Origin: a virus
Length of the DNA: 64,000 nucleotides
Direction: 5' to 3' (one strand)
IMG/VR virus record: IMGVR_UViG_3300033273_000374
Location: 126,001-190,000 of that record
Positions within the stretch are counted from its first letter, which is position 1. Every line of letters begins with the position of its first letter. The notes beneath the pieces were generated by a model. The model was not told the DNA's origin. It saw only the letters and a program-made list of their open reading frames with translations, and did not search any database. Positions 47,389 to 55,814 of this stretch are shown here, piece after piece. The position numbers were made by a program, and so were the translations under genes.

Positions 47389-48384
47389 ATGTTTAACCTC
47401 GAAGTTAAAAAGTTTTTTCCTAACAGTTATGTAGACAGCAATGCACTGGACTACCCATGGACACCAGCTGGCTGGCCAGTAAAACTGCCTAGCAAAAATG
47501 AATGTCGTTTTGAGCAACCTGACTTTTATGTGGTGCTAAACTTGCAAGACATGCTCACACAGGACACAGACGGTATTGTTGAATTGCGTACAATACACAA
47601 TCATTTTGCAGGTTGGGCAGACCTAAGCAGAGTTATAGTGTGTGTCTGGCCGCAGCGGATCAAATACATCTGGCCAGAAGACAGTGTACAGATTGTTGAA
47701 TTCAGCACACATCAATATGCTACTTGGCAACAGTACAAAGACAACGAAGATCTGCTGCGTGAAACATTTGACTTGAGTCAAAAAGATTGGCACTATAATT
47801 TTGTGTGCATGAACAGACACGACAAACCTCATCGCCGCATAGCGTATAGCAAGTTGCGAGCATATGGCATGGCTGGTAACTGTAGTCTGCAAAGTAAAGG
47901 ATTTCAATTGGCATACCCTAACAAACCATTTAAAGATTATGAAGCAGAATATGATAACTTGGCTAACCTGTTGAGTTTGGATACTAACCTAAACAGCGCA
48001 TTGTTCAACATCATAACAGAATCACAATATGCTGAACAGTATGGAATTGTCAGCGAAAAAACTTTCAATGCAATAGTTGCTGGACAACCTTTTGCTGTAA
48101 TAGGACATCAGTTAGCACTTGAAGACATCAAGTGCTTGGGTTTTGTAACCTATGACAATGTGTTTGATGAGGAGTATGATCATGCTGACAATACAAGCAG
48201 GATTGATTATTTAATAAACAGACATCCTAAACTGATACAGTCTCGTATGCACATAGATGATATGTGGAAGGTATACGACTACTGTGAAGAAAGAATACGT
48301 TTCAATAGAGATTATTTTTTCAATGAGTTTGGACCCAACATGTTAGACAGCTTTCAAAAACAACTGTTAGAGATTTGGCACTAG
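47389..48384 (+). CDS. Glycosyltransferase-like protein, paralogue family A
   Basis: The 331-residue protein has the same C-terminal signature as 13249-14337: YGIVSEKTFNAIVAGQPFAV, then LEDIKCLGFVTYDNVFDEEY, with D(E/H)xYD. The central part (DWHYNFVCMNRHDKPHRRIA) matches the second copy. The predicted fold is GT-B with a nucleotide-sugar site at SEKT...AGQPF. It opens the glycan cluster and converges with a GT-A gene, overlapping by 18 bases. The acceptor is unknown. Confidence 0.62.
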   Translation: MFNLEVKKFFPNSYVDSNALDYPWTPAGWPVKLPSKNECRFEQPDFYVVLNLQDMLTQDTDGIVELRTIHNHFAGWADLSRVIVCVWPQRIKYIWPEDSVQIVEFSTHQYATWQQYKDNEDLLRETFDLSQKDWHYNFVCMNRHDKPHRRIAYSKLRAYGMAGNCSLQSKGFQLAYPNKPFKDYEAEYDNLANLLSLDTNLNSALFNIITESQYAEQYGIVSEKTFNAIVAGQPFAVIGHQLALEDIKCLGFVTYDNVFDEEYDHADNTSRIDYLINRHPKLIQSRMHIDDMWKVYDYCEERIRFNRDYFFNEFGPNMLDSFQKQLLEIWH

Positions 48385-49128
48385 ACTGTGCTGTTTCCAA
48401 AAGTCTGTATTTGTAGGGGTTGGACGTCCATGAAACACAACTATACTGGTGTTAGGCGTTAGTATCCATGGTTGTGTTGGTTCATGATACATGTTGTCTT
48501 CAGCAGGCCACGAGCCATCATTTGCTAGTCCTGTTCCGCTTTTAATTAGCCCGCCTCTGAACACTTCCCATTTGAAACTCATTGCCCACTCGTTAGGCCA
48601 CCAAGTATATTCTTTGCCTTTAATGGCATGCGTAACAAAGTCTTGATCGCCTCTGAACTTGCGTATGTTCTCAACTCTGTTGCTTGTAAATTGTTCCCAA
48701 ATGTATCTGTGTTGTGCAGTGTTCCAGCGCATCACACTGCTATTGCACACAGTGTATTTTGGTATCCATTTGCGATTGAAGTCTTGACAAATGCAAAATT
48801 TGTTGGTGTATTCAAAAAACTTGTCCATGTTACCAACAATAACAGTATCCATGTCTAGGTACAGCACATCACCTTGTATAGGAAAGTCTGGACTGAATTG
48901 GTACATCTTATACCACCAGTATCTACTGGGTGTGTCTACTTCTGGCCAATTGGGCAATGCCACAGTTTGTATTGGCCTGTCTACAAAATAAGGATTGTGT
49001 ACATCATCTGTGAGTATGGTCAAACGAAATGGCTTGGACAAATGTTTATTCAATCCAAGCCATAGGTTTTCTACATAAATTTCAGGTGGGTATTTTGGAC
49101 CTACTGCAACGCCTACAACGTTGATCAT
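48367..49128 (-). CDS. GT-A glycosyltransferase (GT8-like)
   Basis: The 253-residue protein has FRLTILTDDVHNPYFVDRP, then YKMYQFSPDFPIQGDVLYLDMDTVIVGN with the DxD metal site (DMD), and VCNSSVMRWNT and KFRGDQDFVTHAI, typical of GT8-type enzymes that use UDP-sugars. It ends with VVFHGRPTP, a metal-binding His. No membrane segment. It is coupled by ATGA to the cupin gene. Confidence 0.78.
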   Translation of the reverse strand: MINVVGVAVGPKYPPEIYVENLWLGLNKHLSKPFRLTILTDDVHNPYFVDRPIQTVALPNWPEVDTPSRYWWYKMYQFSPDFPIQGDVLYLDMDTVIVGNMDKFFEYTNKFCICQDFNRKWIPKYTVCNSSVMRWNTAQHRYIWEQFTSNRVENIRKFRGDQDFVTHAIKGKEYTWWPNEWAMSFKWEVFRGGLIKSGTGLANDGSWPAEDNMYHEPTQPWILTPNTSIVVFHGRPTPTNTDFWKQHSLVPNL

Positions 49129-49505
49129 CCTCTTAGAACTTGTTTTTTACCTACACCACTGCCCACTGTGCGACGTTCAATGTCGTTGTGACTAAACTCT
49201 GCCCAGTACAGTTCAAATGCTACACCATCTTCTACACCTTCAAATTGATGCACAAGGCCAGGTTTGACTTGTGTGAAGTCTCCAGCTTCTAGAATGGTTT
49301 CGTCAACAAGTCCTTCTTGATCTGCTGTTTGCCACACTCGCACAATCATCTTTCCTGACTCTACAAAAAAACCATTCCATTTGTGTTTGTGATAGTGTTC
49401 GCTACACTTGTAGCCGGCTAGATACTCAATGCGATGAAACTCTAGCACACCGTTTGCGTGGATCAATTCTGTTTGTCCCCATATCTTGCCAGCACGAATG
49501 CCCAT
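49125..49505 (-). CDS. Cupin-domain protein (sugar isomerase/epimerase-like)
   Basis: The 126-residue protein is a single cupin barrel. LAGYKCSEHYHKHKWNGFFV supplies the H-x-H(x)n residues and KPGLVHQFEGVEDGVAFELY the second motif. Similar cupins form the C-terminal half of mannose-1-P guanylyltransferases or act as sugar isomerases. It sits between a glycosyltransferase and the histone-like gene. Confidence 0.7.
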   Translation of the reverse strand: MGIRAGKIWGQTELIHANGVLEFHRIEYLAGYKCSEHYHKHKWNGFFVESGKMIVRVWQTADQEGLVDETILEAGDFTQVKPGLVHQFEGVEDGVAFELYWAEFSHNDIERRTVGSGVGKKQVLRG

Positions 49506-49570
49506 TAGTTTTTCTCCTTACAATTATCAAAATGCCATCTCTTCATCTGTGGCAATCCTCCTGCCTTCAT
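49505..49570 (-). CDS. Micro-ORF with zinc-ribbon-like tail (21 aa)
   Basis: MKAGGLPQMKRWHFDNCKEK fills the gap between two genes exactly, with TAATG overlaps at both ends. The M-K-R-W-H-F-D-N-C string resembles the DNA-binding tail of phage zinc/homing-type proteins. It may be a relic or a real micro-protein. Confidence 0.4.
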   Translation of the reverse strand: MKAGGLPQMKRWHFDNCKEKN

Positions 49571-49746
49571 TACATGCTGTTCTTTTTTTCTTGAATTTCT
49601 GCACGACGTGTTTTGGCAAGTTTGCCCATTTCGCCTAGTGCTTTTCTAGCACGAGCAGCCGCAGCTTTTACACCTTTGGTTTCAAATGCTTCTGATTCTT
49701 TGATGTATGCTTCATACTGTTCTACAATACTGTCATGTGTTGACAT
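49570..49746 (-). CDS. Histone H1-like (Hc1-type) small DNA-binding protein (58 aa)
   Basis: The product starts MSTHDSIVEQYEAYIKESEA and continues FETKGVKAAAARARKALGEM, GKLAKTRRAEIQEKKNSM. A helix, then a G-x-x-A-A-A-x-R-x-R-K-x-L segment and a basic QEKKN end match the short bacterial histone-H1-like (Hc1) pattern. Such proteins bind and compact DNA. AAGGAGAATTAAA precedes the ATG, and the promoter upstream is a perfect TTGACA-17-TATAAT. It could act on host nucleoid or phage DNA. Family call by motif memory. Confidence 0.65.
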   Translation of the reverse strand: MSTHDSIVEQYEAYIKESEAFETKGVKAAAARARKALGEMGKLAKTRRAEIQEKKNSM

Positions 49747-49768
49747 TTTAATTCTCCTTAATGTCTTT

Positions 49769-49797
49769 ATTATACAGATTTATATATTATCTGTCAA
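49769..49797 (-). promoter_or_regulatory. Consensus sigma70 promoter of histone-like gene
   Basis: TTGACA, 17 bases, TATAAT on the minus strand: both hexamers match the consensus and the spacer is ideal. It is the strongest host-type promoter seen in the window. The spacer also contains a TATAAATC late-like element. Confidence 0.8.
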
Positions 49798-50572
49798 ATC
49801 TTTCAATATCCAATTCTGATAATTGTTCGCTTGGCCCTTTCCAAATCTCAATTATGTGCGCAGGTTCATCTGTGTCGTTGCATCCTTGATGCCATGTGCC
49901 TGCTGGAATGTCCACAGGATTCTCAATACTTAGTGTTTGGTGTTGCGCACCATTATAAGGATCACTAGTGGTGTTGGTTAAAATATATGCATTGCCACTC
50001 ACAAGATTCCAAGTTTCGCTTCTGTGCTTGTGTCTTTGCATGCTGAGTTTGCTATGTGGTGCAATTACAAGTTCTTTAACTTTAAATCCTTCGCCTTTGT
50101 ATAGATCGCGATAGTGTCCCCAACTGCGTTGTGTAGTTGGTGCACGCCATTCTTTTAATATCCAACTGCTTGAATTCTTTTTGTCTTTGCCGCCTACACC
50201 AAAAACAAATTCAACTCTGCTGTCATTTTGATATGCACTTTGTTCAGGTGTGTTATCACTACCTCTGTCACCACCATTTGCAAATATGATGTGTTTTGCA
50301 CCTAAAGTTTGTGCTTTGAATATTGCACCTGATGCACTTCCGTCACTGTCATCAAAGTCTGCAACCACACGATTGACCATACGCAAATTTTTTACAATAC
50401 TTGCTCTTTCATGGATGGGCATAAAACTGCGTCCTTTTTTACGAGCAAGCCATGCATCGCTATTGAGTGCTACCCAAAGTTCATCTCCCAATTGTGCGGC
50501 TGCTTCAAAGTAGGCAATATGGCCACTGTGCAATGGATCAAAGCCACCACTGACCAAAACTATTTTTTTCAT
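49787..50572 (-). CDS. Fused cytidylyltransferase and sugar-isomerase cupin
   Basis: The 261-residue protein joins two domains. Residues 1-140 are an RfaE2/TagD-type nucleotidyltransferase (VLVSGGFDPLHSGHIAYFEA with HSGH; ALNSDAWLARKKGRSFMPIHER). Residues 150-261 are a cupin like the C-terminal half of mannose-6-phosphate isomerase/ManC (KVKELVIAPHSKLSMQRHKHRSETW; VDIPAGTWHQGCN). It probably activates a phosphorylated sugar or glycerol for surface glycan synthesis. A perfect late octamer lies 31 bases upstream. Confidence 0.82.
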   Translation of the reverse strand: MKKIVLVSGGFDPLHSGHIAYFEAAAQLGDELWVALNSDAWLARKKGRSFMPIHERASIVKNLRMVNRVVADFDDSDGSASGAIFKAQTLGAKHIIFANGGDRGSDNTPEQSAYQNDSRVEFVFGVGGKDKKNSSSWILKEWRAPTTQRSWGHYRDLYKGEGFKVKELVIAPHSKLSMQRHKHRSETWNLVSGNAYILTNTTSDPYNGAQHQTLSIENPVDIPAGTWHQGCNDTDEPAHIIEIWKGPSEQLSELDIERFDR

Positions 50573-50583
50573 GAATTACCTCA

Positions 50584-50591
50584 GATAAATA
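50584..50591 (+). promoter_or_regulatory. Late-promoter-like octamer before GT gene
   Basis: GATAAATA on the plus strand, 33 bases before the ATG at 50625, with CAAGGATT as ribosome-binding region. It faces a minus-strand late octamer 11 bases away. Confidence 0.45.
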
Positions 50592-50602
50592 TATGCGCAC
50601 AT

Positions 50603-50610
50603 TATTTATA
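50603..50610 (-). promoter_or_regulatory. T4 late promoter consensus before cytidylyltransferase-cupin gene
   Basis: Perfect TATAAATA on the minus strand, 30 bases upstream of the ATG at 50572, with GAGGTAATT near the start. Confidence 0.55.
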
Positions 50611-50624
50611 CCAAGGATTTATCA

Positions 50625-51314
50625 ATGAACAATATTTACGTTGGCTGGGACAGCCGAGAAGATATTGCCTATCAAGTATGTGAACATTCAATTTACAGAC
50701 GCACATACAAAGAGTTTTTAAATGTTATTCCTCTCAAACAAAGTGAACTACGTGAACAAAAACTCTACTGGCGTGAAATAGACAAACTTGCATCAACAGA
50801 ATTTACATTCACACGCTTTCTTGTTCCATATCTAAACAACTACAAAGGACTAGCAGTTTTTTGTGACAGTGACATGGTGTTCCTAACAGATGCCTATCAC
50901 TTGTTTGAAAATGGATTCAAAGATAGTAGCAAAGCAGTTTGGGTAGTGAAACACGACTACAATCCGCCCGAAGGACTCAAAATGGATGGACAGATGCAAT
51001 TGCAATATCCACGCAAAAACTGGAGCAGTTTTATGATTTTCAATTGCGAACATCCTAGTTGTAAAAACTTGGATTTAGAAACTGTTAATACAGAGACTGG
51101 TGCATACTTGCACAGATTTGAATGGTGTGCAGACGAAGAAATTGGTGAACTAGGTTGCGAATGGAATTGGCTAGTAGGACACTATAAAGAACCCAAAGAC
51201 GGTATTCCTAAGGTGCTGCATTACACAGAAGGCGGGCCATGGTTTGAAAACATGCGTGATTGTGAATACGATCATGTGTGGAAAAAAGAAGTCATTAACC
51301 TGTACAGCTCATGA
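50625..51314 (+). CDS. GT-A glycosyltransferase
   Basis: The 229-residue protein starts NIYVGWDSREDIAYQVCEHS and has TRFLVPYLNNYKGLAVFCDSDMVFLTDAYHL split by the DxD site (DSD), then NWSSFMIFNCEHPSC and PKVLHYTEGGPWFENM with a metal-binding His. This matches short phage and bacterial glycosyltransferases that act early in glycan assembly. It starts a three-gene plus-strand operon with sulfotransferase and GT61 genes. Confidence 0.82.
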   Translation: MNNIYVGWDSREDIAYQVCEHSIYRRTYKEFLNVIPLKQSELREQKLYWREIDKLASTEFTFTRFLVPYLNNYKGLAVFCDSDMVFLTDAYHLFENGFKDSSKAVWVVKHDYNPPEGLKMDGQMQLQYPRKNWSSFMIFNCEHPSCKNLDLETVNTETGAYLHRFEWCADEEIGELGCEWNWLVGHYKEPKDGIPKVLHYTEGGPWFENMRDCEYDHVWKKEVINLYSS

Positions 51315-52048
51315 GTAATTATTACTTTCATCACAAATACAATCTTGGGTACATCATTATAGCAAAAAATTCTAGCACCAGTATAACTCCGTATCTAGAA
51401 CAGGCTGGATTTGAAATTATACTGCCTGAAGATATTCCTACTAATATAGAAGACTTACCATTTTTTTATATCTTACGCAATCCAATTGACCGGTTTTGTA
51501 GTGGCATAGTTGAAACATATTGCAACAGTGCTGATGCATATGGTACAAGCATGACTGAACAAGCACTGTTTGCGATGAGTAATAGTAGTCAACAAGAGTT
51601 TTGTTTTAATTTATTGATGAGATTGGTTCCATACAATAGCCAAAATCGACTGGCTGAGAATAACAAACCTGTAAATGAAGGACTAGGGTATGAGTACGAT
51701 GTCCACACTGAGTTGCAAACTAAAAGTTTAAGACATACACAAAATGATAAAATAGCAAGAGTAGTTCCTATTAGTATAAAGTTGACCAGTGAAATCCCGC
51801 AAATATTTTTTGAACAAACAAAACATACCTCAAAGCAAAGTTTATTAACTACGCCTGTAAAACATTCTAATCAAAGTCTAGATGGCAAGAAACGTATGAA
51901 CGATAATATGAAAGCAATACTAGTTGCCAACAGAGAAAACGAATGTATGAAAAACATATGGCATTATTTAAAACCAGATATTGATCATTGGAATGAATGT
52001 ATTAAATTGCGGTATATGCAGCAGCACCATATGAGTGAGGCAATATGA
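51311..52048 (+). CDS. Sulfotransferase-family protein
   Basis: The 245-residue protein has GYIIIAKNSSTSITPYLEQA, where K-N-S-S-T-S replaces the 5' PAPS loop (K-x-G-(S/G)-T-S), and DLPFFYILRNPIDRFCSGIV, the 3' phosphate-binding R-x-P-x-x-R-x-x-S region. These two sites define carbohydrate-type sulfotransferases. It is coupled by ATGA on both sides. It would sulfate a surface glycan or lipid if PAPS is available. Confidence 0.75.
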   Translation: MSNYYFHHKYNLGYIIIAKNSSTSITPYLEQAGFEIILPEDIPTNIEDLPFFYILRNPIDRFCSGIVETYCNSADAYGTSMTEQALFAMSNSSQQEFCFNLLMRLVPYNSQNRLAENNKPVNEGLGYEYDVHTELQTKSLRHTQNDKIARVVPISIKLTSEIPQIFFEQTKHTSKQSLLTTPVKHSNQSLDGKKRMNDNMKAILVANRENECMKNIWHYLKPDIDHWNECIKLRYMQQHHMSEAI

Positions 52049-53082
52049 TACGCGAGTATATGAAAAATAGCATAGTTCGTATGCAAAATTGTCAGATACT
52101 TGATCTTGGCCGTGTGGGTCAAGAAGTTTTTGTCATAGGTGGCGAAAAGATTATACCAGGTAGTTTGAGCAAAAATGCAAAATCAATTATTGACAGTCTG
52201 CCTGCAGCAGACAAATTATTATGCGATTGCAAAGGCATACGACTGGGTCCTGTGTATTACTGGTACACTGTGCCATTGTTCAATTACTATCATCTAATAT
52301 TAGACGGGCTAGGACAACTAAGCCATTACTTTGACCTTAAAAGAGAAATACCTGATTTAAAGTTAGTGCTTAATCAAAGCCCTAAAAAACTTGCTACTCA
52401 TCCTCCATTTGTCACAGAGTTGCTGGACCTATTTGAAATAGACTACGAATTTACAGATGAAAAAATCATGTACGACACAGTGTTCTTCGGGGATACACTC
52501 AATCAGGATGATCGAGGCAAAAGAGTTACTCCAGCAGACAGACAATATGAACTACTACACGAATTAATTGATAGAGCAAAAAATACTGCAACTGCACCAC
52601 AACATGAACGTGTATATCTCAGCAGACGTGCCCACGCTAATCTCATGAACAATCGCAAAGACATAATAGGCGAGGACAATACAGTAAAACGTGGACTAGT
52701 AAATGAGGATGAAGTTGTAGAAATACTCACAGAGTTAGGCTATGCAGAGGTGTTTGGTGAAAACTATACACTTGCAGAAAAGATTGTGCTTTTCTCTGGA
52801 ATGAAAAAATACATCAGTGCAGCAGGTGCAGGTGTAACCAACATACTGTGGACCATGCCTAACAGTGTGAGTGTAGGAGGTATTCACACTCCGGGATTTC
52901 CTTTTCCTAGCAATGATCACAGTCGTCACATATGTTGTAATAAAAAATATGTAAATGCCAATATCAACTGTTACAAAGGTAAAGTTGAGTTTGTTGATCC
53001 TGCAGCAGGTGCAAAAAACTACAACAATCCGTGGTATATTAACAACCTTGTAGCCTTTAGAAAATGGGCAGAAACAATATAA
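52045..53082 (+). CDS. GT61-family glycosyltransferase (DUF563-like)
   Basis: The 345-residue protein shows the GT61 layout: YWYTVPLFNYYHLILDGLGQ near residues 70-90, DLKLVLNQSPKK, then ERVYLSRRAHANLMNNRKDI (the R/SR motif), VNEDEVVEILTELGYAEVF and YISAAGAGVTNILWTMPNSV. The last block is the nucleotide-sugar-binding GAGLTN-type loop. It is the last gene of the plus-strand operon. Confidence 0.82.
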   Translation: MIREYMKNSIVRMQNCQILDLGRVGQEVFVIGGEKIIPGSLSKNAKSIIDSLPAADKLLCDCKGIRLGPVYYWYTVPLFNYYHLILDGLGQLSHYFDLKREIPDLKLVLNQSPKKLATHPPFVTELLDLFEIDYEFTDEKIMYDTVFFGDTLNQDDRGKRVTPADRQYELLHELIDRAKNTATAPQHERVYLSRRAHANLMNNRKDIIGEDNTVKRGLVNEDEVVEILTELGYAEVFGENYTLAEKIVLFSGMKKYISAAGAGVTNILWTMPNSVSVGGIHTPGFPFPSNDHSRHICCNKKYVNANINCYKGKVEFVDPAAGAKNYNNPWYINNLVAFRKWAETI

Positions 53083-53085
53083 ATA
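53078..53085 (+). promoter_or_regulatory. T4 late promoter consensus
   Basis: Perfect TATAAATA on the plus strand, overlapping the stop of the GT61 gene and ending four bases before the ATG of the 50-aa ORF. Confidence 0.4.
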
Positions 53086-53089
53086 CTAC

Positions 53090-53242
53090 ATGCGACTGAA
53101 AGAATTTGAACTAAAACACAGGTTCAGTAAAACCAAAAGCAGACGCGGCAAGAAGTTACGCATCAAAGATGATGTAACTAAGCACAACACAAATAGTAAG
53201 GCCGATGCTCAGTCTGGCCAGGCATCTTCTCAACCTTCCTGA
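53090..53242 (+). CDS. Possible small basic protein (50 aa)
   Basis: MRLKEFELKHRFSKTKSRRG, then KKLRIKDDVTKHNTNSKADA, ends in a Ser/Gln-rich tail. The MRLKEF start recalls MRLNEF at 17338. It overlaps the convergent methyltransferase gene by 65 bases and has no ribosome-binding site, but a perfect late octamer abuts its ATG. Confidence 0.35.
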   Translation: MRLKEFELKHRFSKTKSRRGKKLRIKDDVTKHNTNSKADAQSGQASSQPS

Positions 53243-53855
53243 ACAACTCACATGCACTTTCGTAAAATAAGGCTTCAGTGTAGCCGGTATCCATGGTCCA
53301 TTTATGTCCTTTTTTGTCTCGTTCTGTGGGTACTTCAAACAATATGGTTTTGGCTTTGGATTGGAAATCTTTGAGTAATCGAGACATATTCATATACTTT
53401 TCTGTGCGATTGTACAAATGATGTATCACATTAAACACAGTCATAAAGTCATAGCGACTATCTTCTTTGACCCAATTTTCTAAATTTGTGTGTTTGAATG
53501 TTGCTAATTCAACACCGTGTCTTGCTTTGATACTTTCGCATACACCCAGGTATTCTTGGTTATAGTCAACACCTACAGCAGGTATGCCAAGTTCTTGTGC
53601 AACTTTAAAAACATAATAACCTAGATTGCTACCAAAGTCTGCATAACTTGCAGGCTCTACCTCATTGAACACACGTTCAAAATCAGCACTTTTTATTTTG
53701 GTGTCTACCCATGGACGCAACGGCCCTGGATTGTTTATAGGTGTAACAAGTTCGTCTGTGATGTCATAGTTTTGATAACCACGCACTTGTGTTACACCAC
53801 TGTCATGTCCGCCAAAGTTAATGCTTTCTATGTCTGCACGTTCTAACACTTTCAT
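53178..53855 (-). CDS. SAM-dependent methyltransferase
   Basis: The 225-residue protein has a class I methyltransferase core: YADFGSNLGYYVFKVAQELG (motif I, D-x-G-x-N-x-G), IPAVGVDYNQEYLGVCESIK (motif II), SRYDFMTVFNVIHHLYNR (motif IV) and TILFEVPTERDKKGHKWT. It is coupled by ATGA to the kinase-like gene. It likely methylates a sugar or other small molecule of the glycan cluster. Confidence 0.8.
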   Translation of the reverse strand: MKVLERADIESINFGGHDSGVTQVRGYQNYDITDELVTPINNPGPLRPWVDTKIKSADFERVFNEVEPASYADFGSNLGYYVFKVAQELGIPAVGVDYNQEYLGVCESIKARHGVELATFKHTNLENWVKEDSRYDFMTVFNVIHHLYNRTEKYMNMSRLLKDFQSKAKTILFEVPTERDKKGHKWTMDTGYTEALFYESACELFRKVEKMPGQTEHRPYYLCCA

Positions 53856-54925
53856 GCTATATAGTCCCTAAGTTTTTTCCATGTCATGTAATCTGTCCAG
53901 TCACTCTTGCCAAAATCTTCGTAAATCTTTTTTGTAAGATCCCATTGTAGTATATGTGGCAACATGTATTCTTTGATGTCATTGAGCACACTAGGTCCTA
54001 ATTGTATGTTACTGCTCCAAAGATCTGCATTTGTGTCATGTCGTTTGTTTGTTTTACAATACCAATATTCACAATGAAACAAAAACTGCAATTGCAAAAA
54101 GTCACTGTTGGCATGTATGAGATTCTTCTTTGCATTTATAAGCTCAGATGATACTTCAGGTACATCCCAATTCATTTCTGCTGGCCATCGATATTGCTCC
54201 ACATGCACTATTCCTGCACCACCGTAGTCTACCCATTTGAGTTGACCTCTTGTGTTTTGCATGTAGTTTTTACCATTGCTATACCCTAGATCCCAAAAAC
54301 AACATCCTAAGTTTTTCAATAGCCAATAATTTAAATCAGCAATCTCTCTTAAATTCCTACGCCAGATGCTTATGTCATTGCTGGCATCTGTGTATAGTTC
54401 GTTGTTGTCATTGAGCAATCTATAGTGCATGTCGCCTTTGACTATCATTTGATCCAACAAGCCATGCGGTTTTTGTTTGCGTTGTGTTATCTTTTGTAGA
54501 TTGTTAAAATACAAAACACTGTTAAAGTTATATACTTGTGCATACGGACTCAGAGCTTTTACAATATAATGATATGGAACTCCTTTGCGTCTTTCATTTT
54601 CAAGGTATTTGGTGCACACATAGGTGTTCCCATCTTTTCCTGCTCCAATACGTTGTTCTACTCGGTAGCCGTGCAGTGCAACAATTTGATCTCCATTTTC
54701 GCCTCTTTCTCGAGCAACTTTGTAAGGTTGCATGGTATCAATCATTTGTGCCACTAGTCTTGGTTTGTCAAGGTTGGCTTGAATCTGATTTATTAAAAGT
54801 TCGTTAGCATGTGCATTTTTTAAAACTTTGTTTATGCCCGGTACATTTTCTATACGGTCATAAGGTTTCACATCGTTGTCGTAGGCACTGTCACCAACTA
54901 TCAATTTTTTTGTTTTAAATGCCAC
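53852..54925 (-). CDS. Protein/sugar-kinase-like protein
   Basis: Starting at the GTG at 54925 with GGAGACAA upstream, the product is about 357 residues. GYRVEQRIGAGKDGNTYVCT is a glycine-rich loop, YHYIVKAL has the VAIK-type Lys, CCFWDLGYSNGKNYM replaces HRD-x-x-x-x-N, and LKWVDYGGAGI replaces DFG. These four blocks define the kinase-like fold of APH and LPS-core kinases. The DLGYSN form is unusual, so activity is uncertain. It overlaps the KpsC-like gene by 11 bases. Confidence 0.68.
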   Translation of the reverse strand: MAFKTKKLIVGDSAYDNDVKPYDRIENVPGINKVLKNAHANELLINQIQANLDKPRLVAQMIDTMQPYKVARERGENGDQIVALHGYRVEQRIGAGKDGNTYVCTKYLENERRKGVPYHYIVKALSPYAQVYNFNSVLYFNNLQKITQRKQKPHGLLDQMIVKGDMHYRLLNDNNELYTDASNDISIWRRNLREIADLNYWLLKNLGCCFWDLGYSNGKNYMQNTRGQLKWVDYGGAGIVHVEQYRWPAEMNWDVPEVSSELINAKKNLIHANSDFLQLQFLFHCEYWYCKTNKRHDTNADLWSSNIQLGPSVLNDIKEYMLPHILQWDLTKKIYEDFGKSDWTDYMTWKKLRDYIA

Positions 54926-55814
54926 CAAGTTGTCTCCTTAGTATTGTGTTCCATGCTACGCCATTATGCCTCTCTTTTTCATTGAATTGACAATAACTCA
55001 ACCAAAAGAATAAATTTTTCCTGTTGGGTTCCACATCCAATATGTGTGATTTTTGTATTTGTTTAAAGTTGAATGATATAGGAGCACATGGATTGTGATT
55101 TGTAGTGACCACTGGTATGCCTTGTCGTGTGGCTTCTATGGTAACCATGCTGTTGTATGCAACAACAGCACATGCAGCATCTAGGTCTTCTTGCAGTGGG
55201 CAATCTTCTGGATGCATGTCTCTGCCTATTAGATTACCCAATTTGTCTACAATTGGATCCAATGGCTTTTGTCGCACTTTGATAAGATGATGTTTGTCTT
55301 CAGGAAGCACACTGTGCAATGCTGACAGTGTTTTTTGTAACCAATCCTGTGCACCAAAATACCAACTGATTGCATTTGTTGGAGGCAGTACCAAGATACG
55401 ATCTCCACGCTGTGCTGCAGTCTTCCATTCAAGCACAGGGTTGTTGCCTTTGAAATGACTTTTCCAACGCAGATTGTCAGCAGGCATAATTTTATTCATG
55501 GTATGACCATTAACAGTCATACGCAACCAGCCTTTGCCATTGTAGCCACTGTTAAAATATGAATGGTCCATGTATAGTCGTTGTATACCTTGACTTGCAG
55601 CACTTTTCATTATCAATCCTGTGCCACGTAGTATACCCAAACTACACACCATGTCTATTCCACTAGGTATTCCGTTCTGCCTAAAATCTCGCAGATTCCT
55701 ACATTCTGCACTGTAACCTGTACCTGATTCGTTTATACTTTGGGCAAAGCGTCTTACTATGTCAGTGGTTAATTTTCTGTCTGTGTCGTAACATATAACA
55801 CGTTTAACTGCCAT
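54915..55814 (-). CDS. KpsC/KpsS-like capsule-polysaccharide protein, family B
   Basis: The 299-residue protein has RILVLPPTNAISWYFGAQDW, then HLIKVRQKPLDPIVDKLGNL and CAVVAYNSMVTIEATRQGIP followed by VVT. The H(x)nRxKP site and the (Y/S)NSxxxIEA-x-x-x-GIPVV block are those of capsule beta-Kdo-transferase-like (KpsC/KpsS) proteins. Two relatives lie at 56553-57347 and 61413-62267. It should move sugar residues onto a surface glycan or lipid. Confidence 0.68.
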   Translation of the reverse strand: MAVKRVICYDTDRKLTTDIVRRFAQSINESGTGYSAECRNLRDFRQNGIPSGIDMVCSLGILRGTGLIMKSAASQGIQRLYMDHSYFNSGYNGKGWLRMTVNGHTMNKIMPADNLRWKSHFKGNNPVLEWKTAAQRGDRILVLPPTNAISWYFGAQDWLQKTLSALHSVLPEDKHHLIKVRQKPLDPIVDKLGNLIGRDMHPEDCPLQEDLDAACAVVAYNSMVTIEATRQGIPVVTTNHNPCAPISFNFKQIQKSHILDVEPNRKNLFFWLSYCQFNEKERHNGVAWNTILRRQLGGI

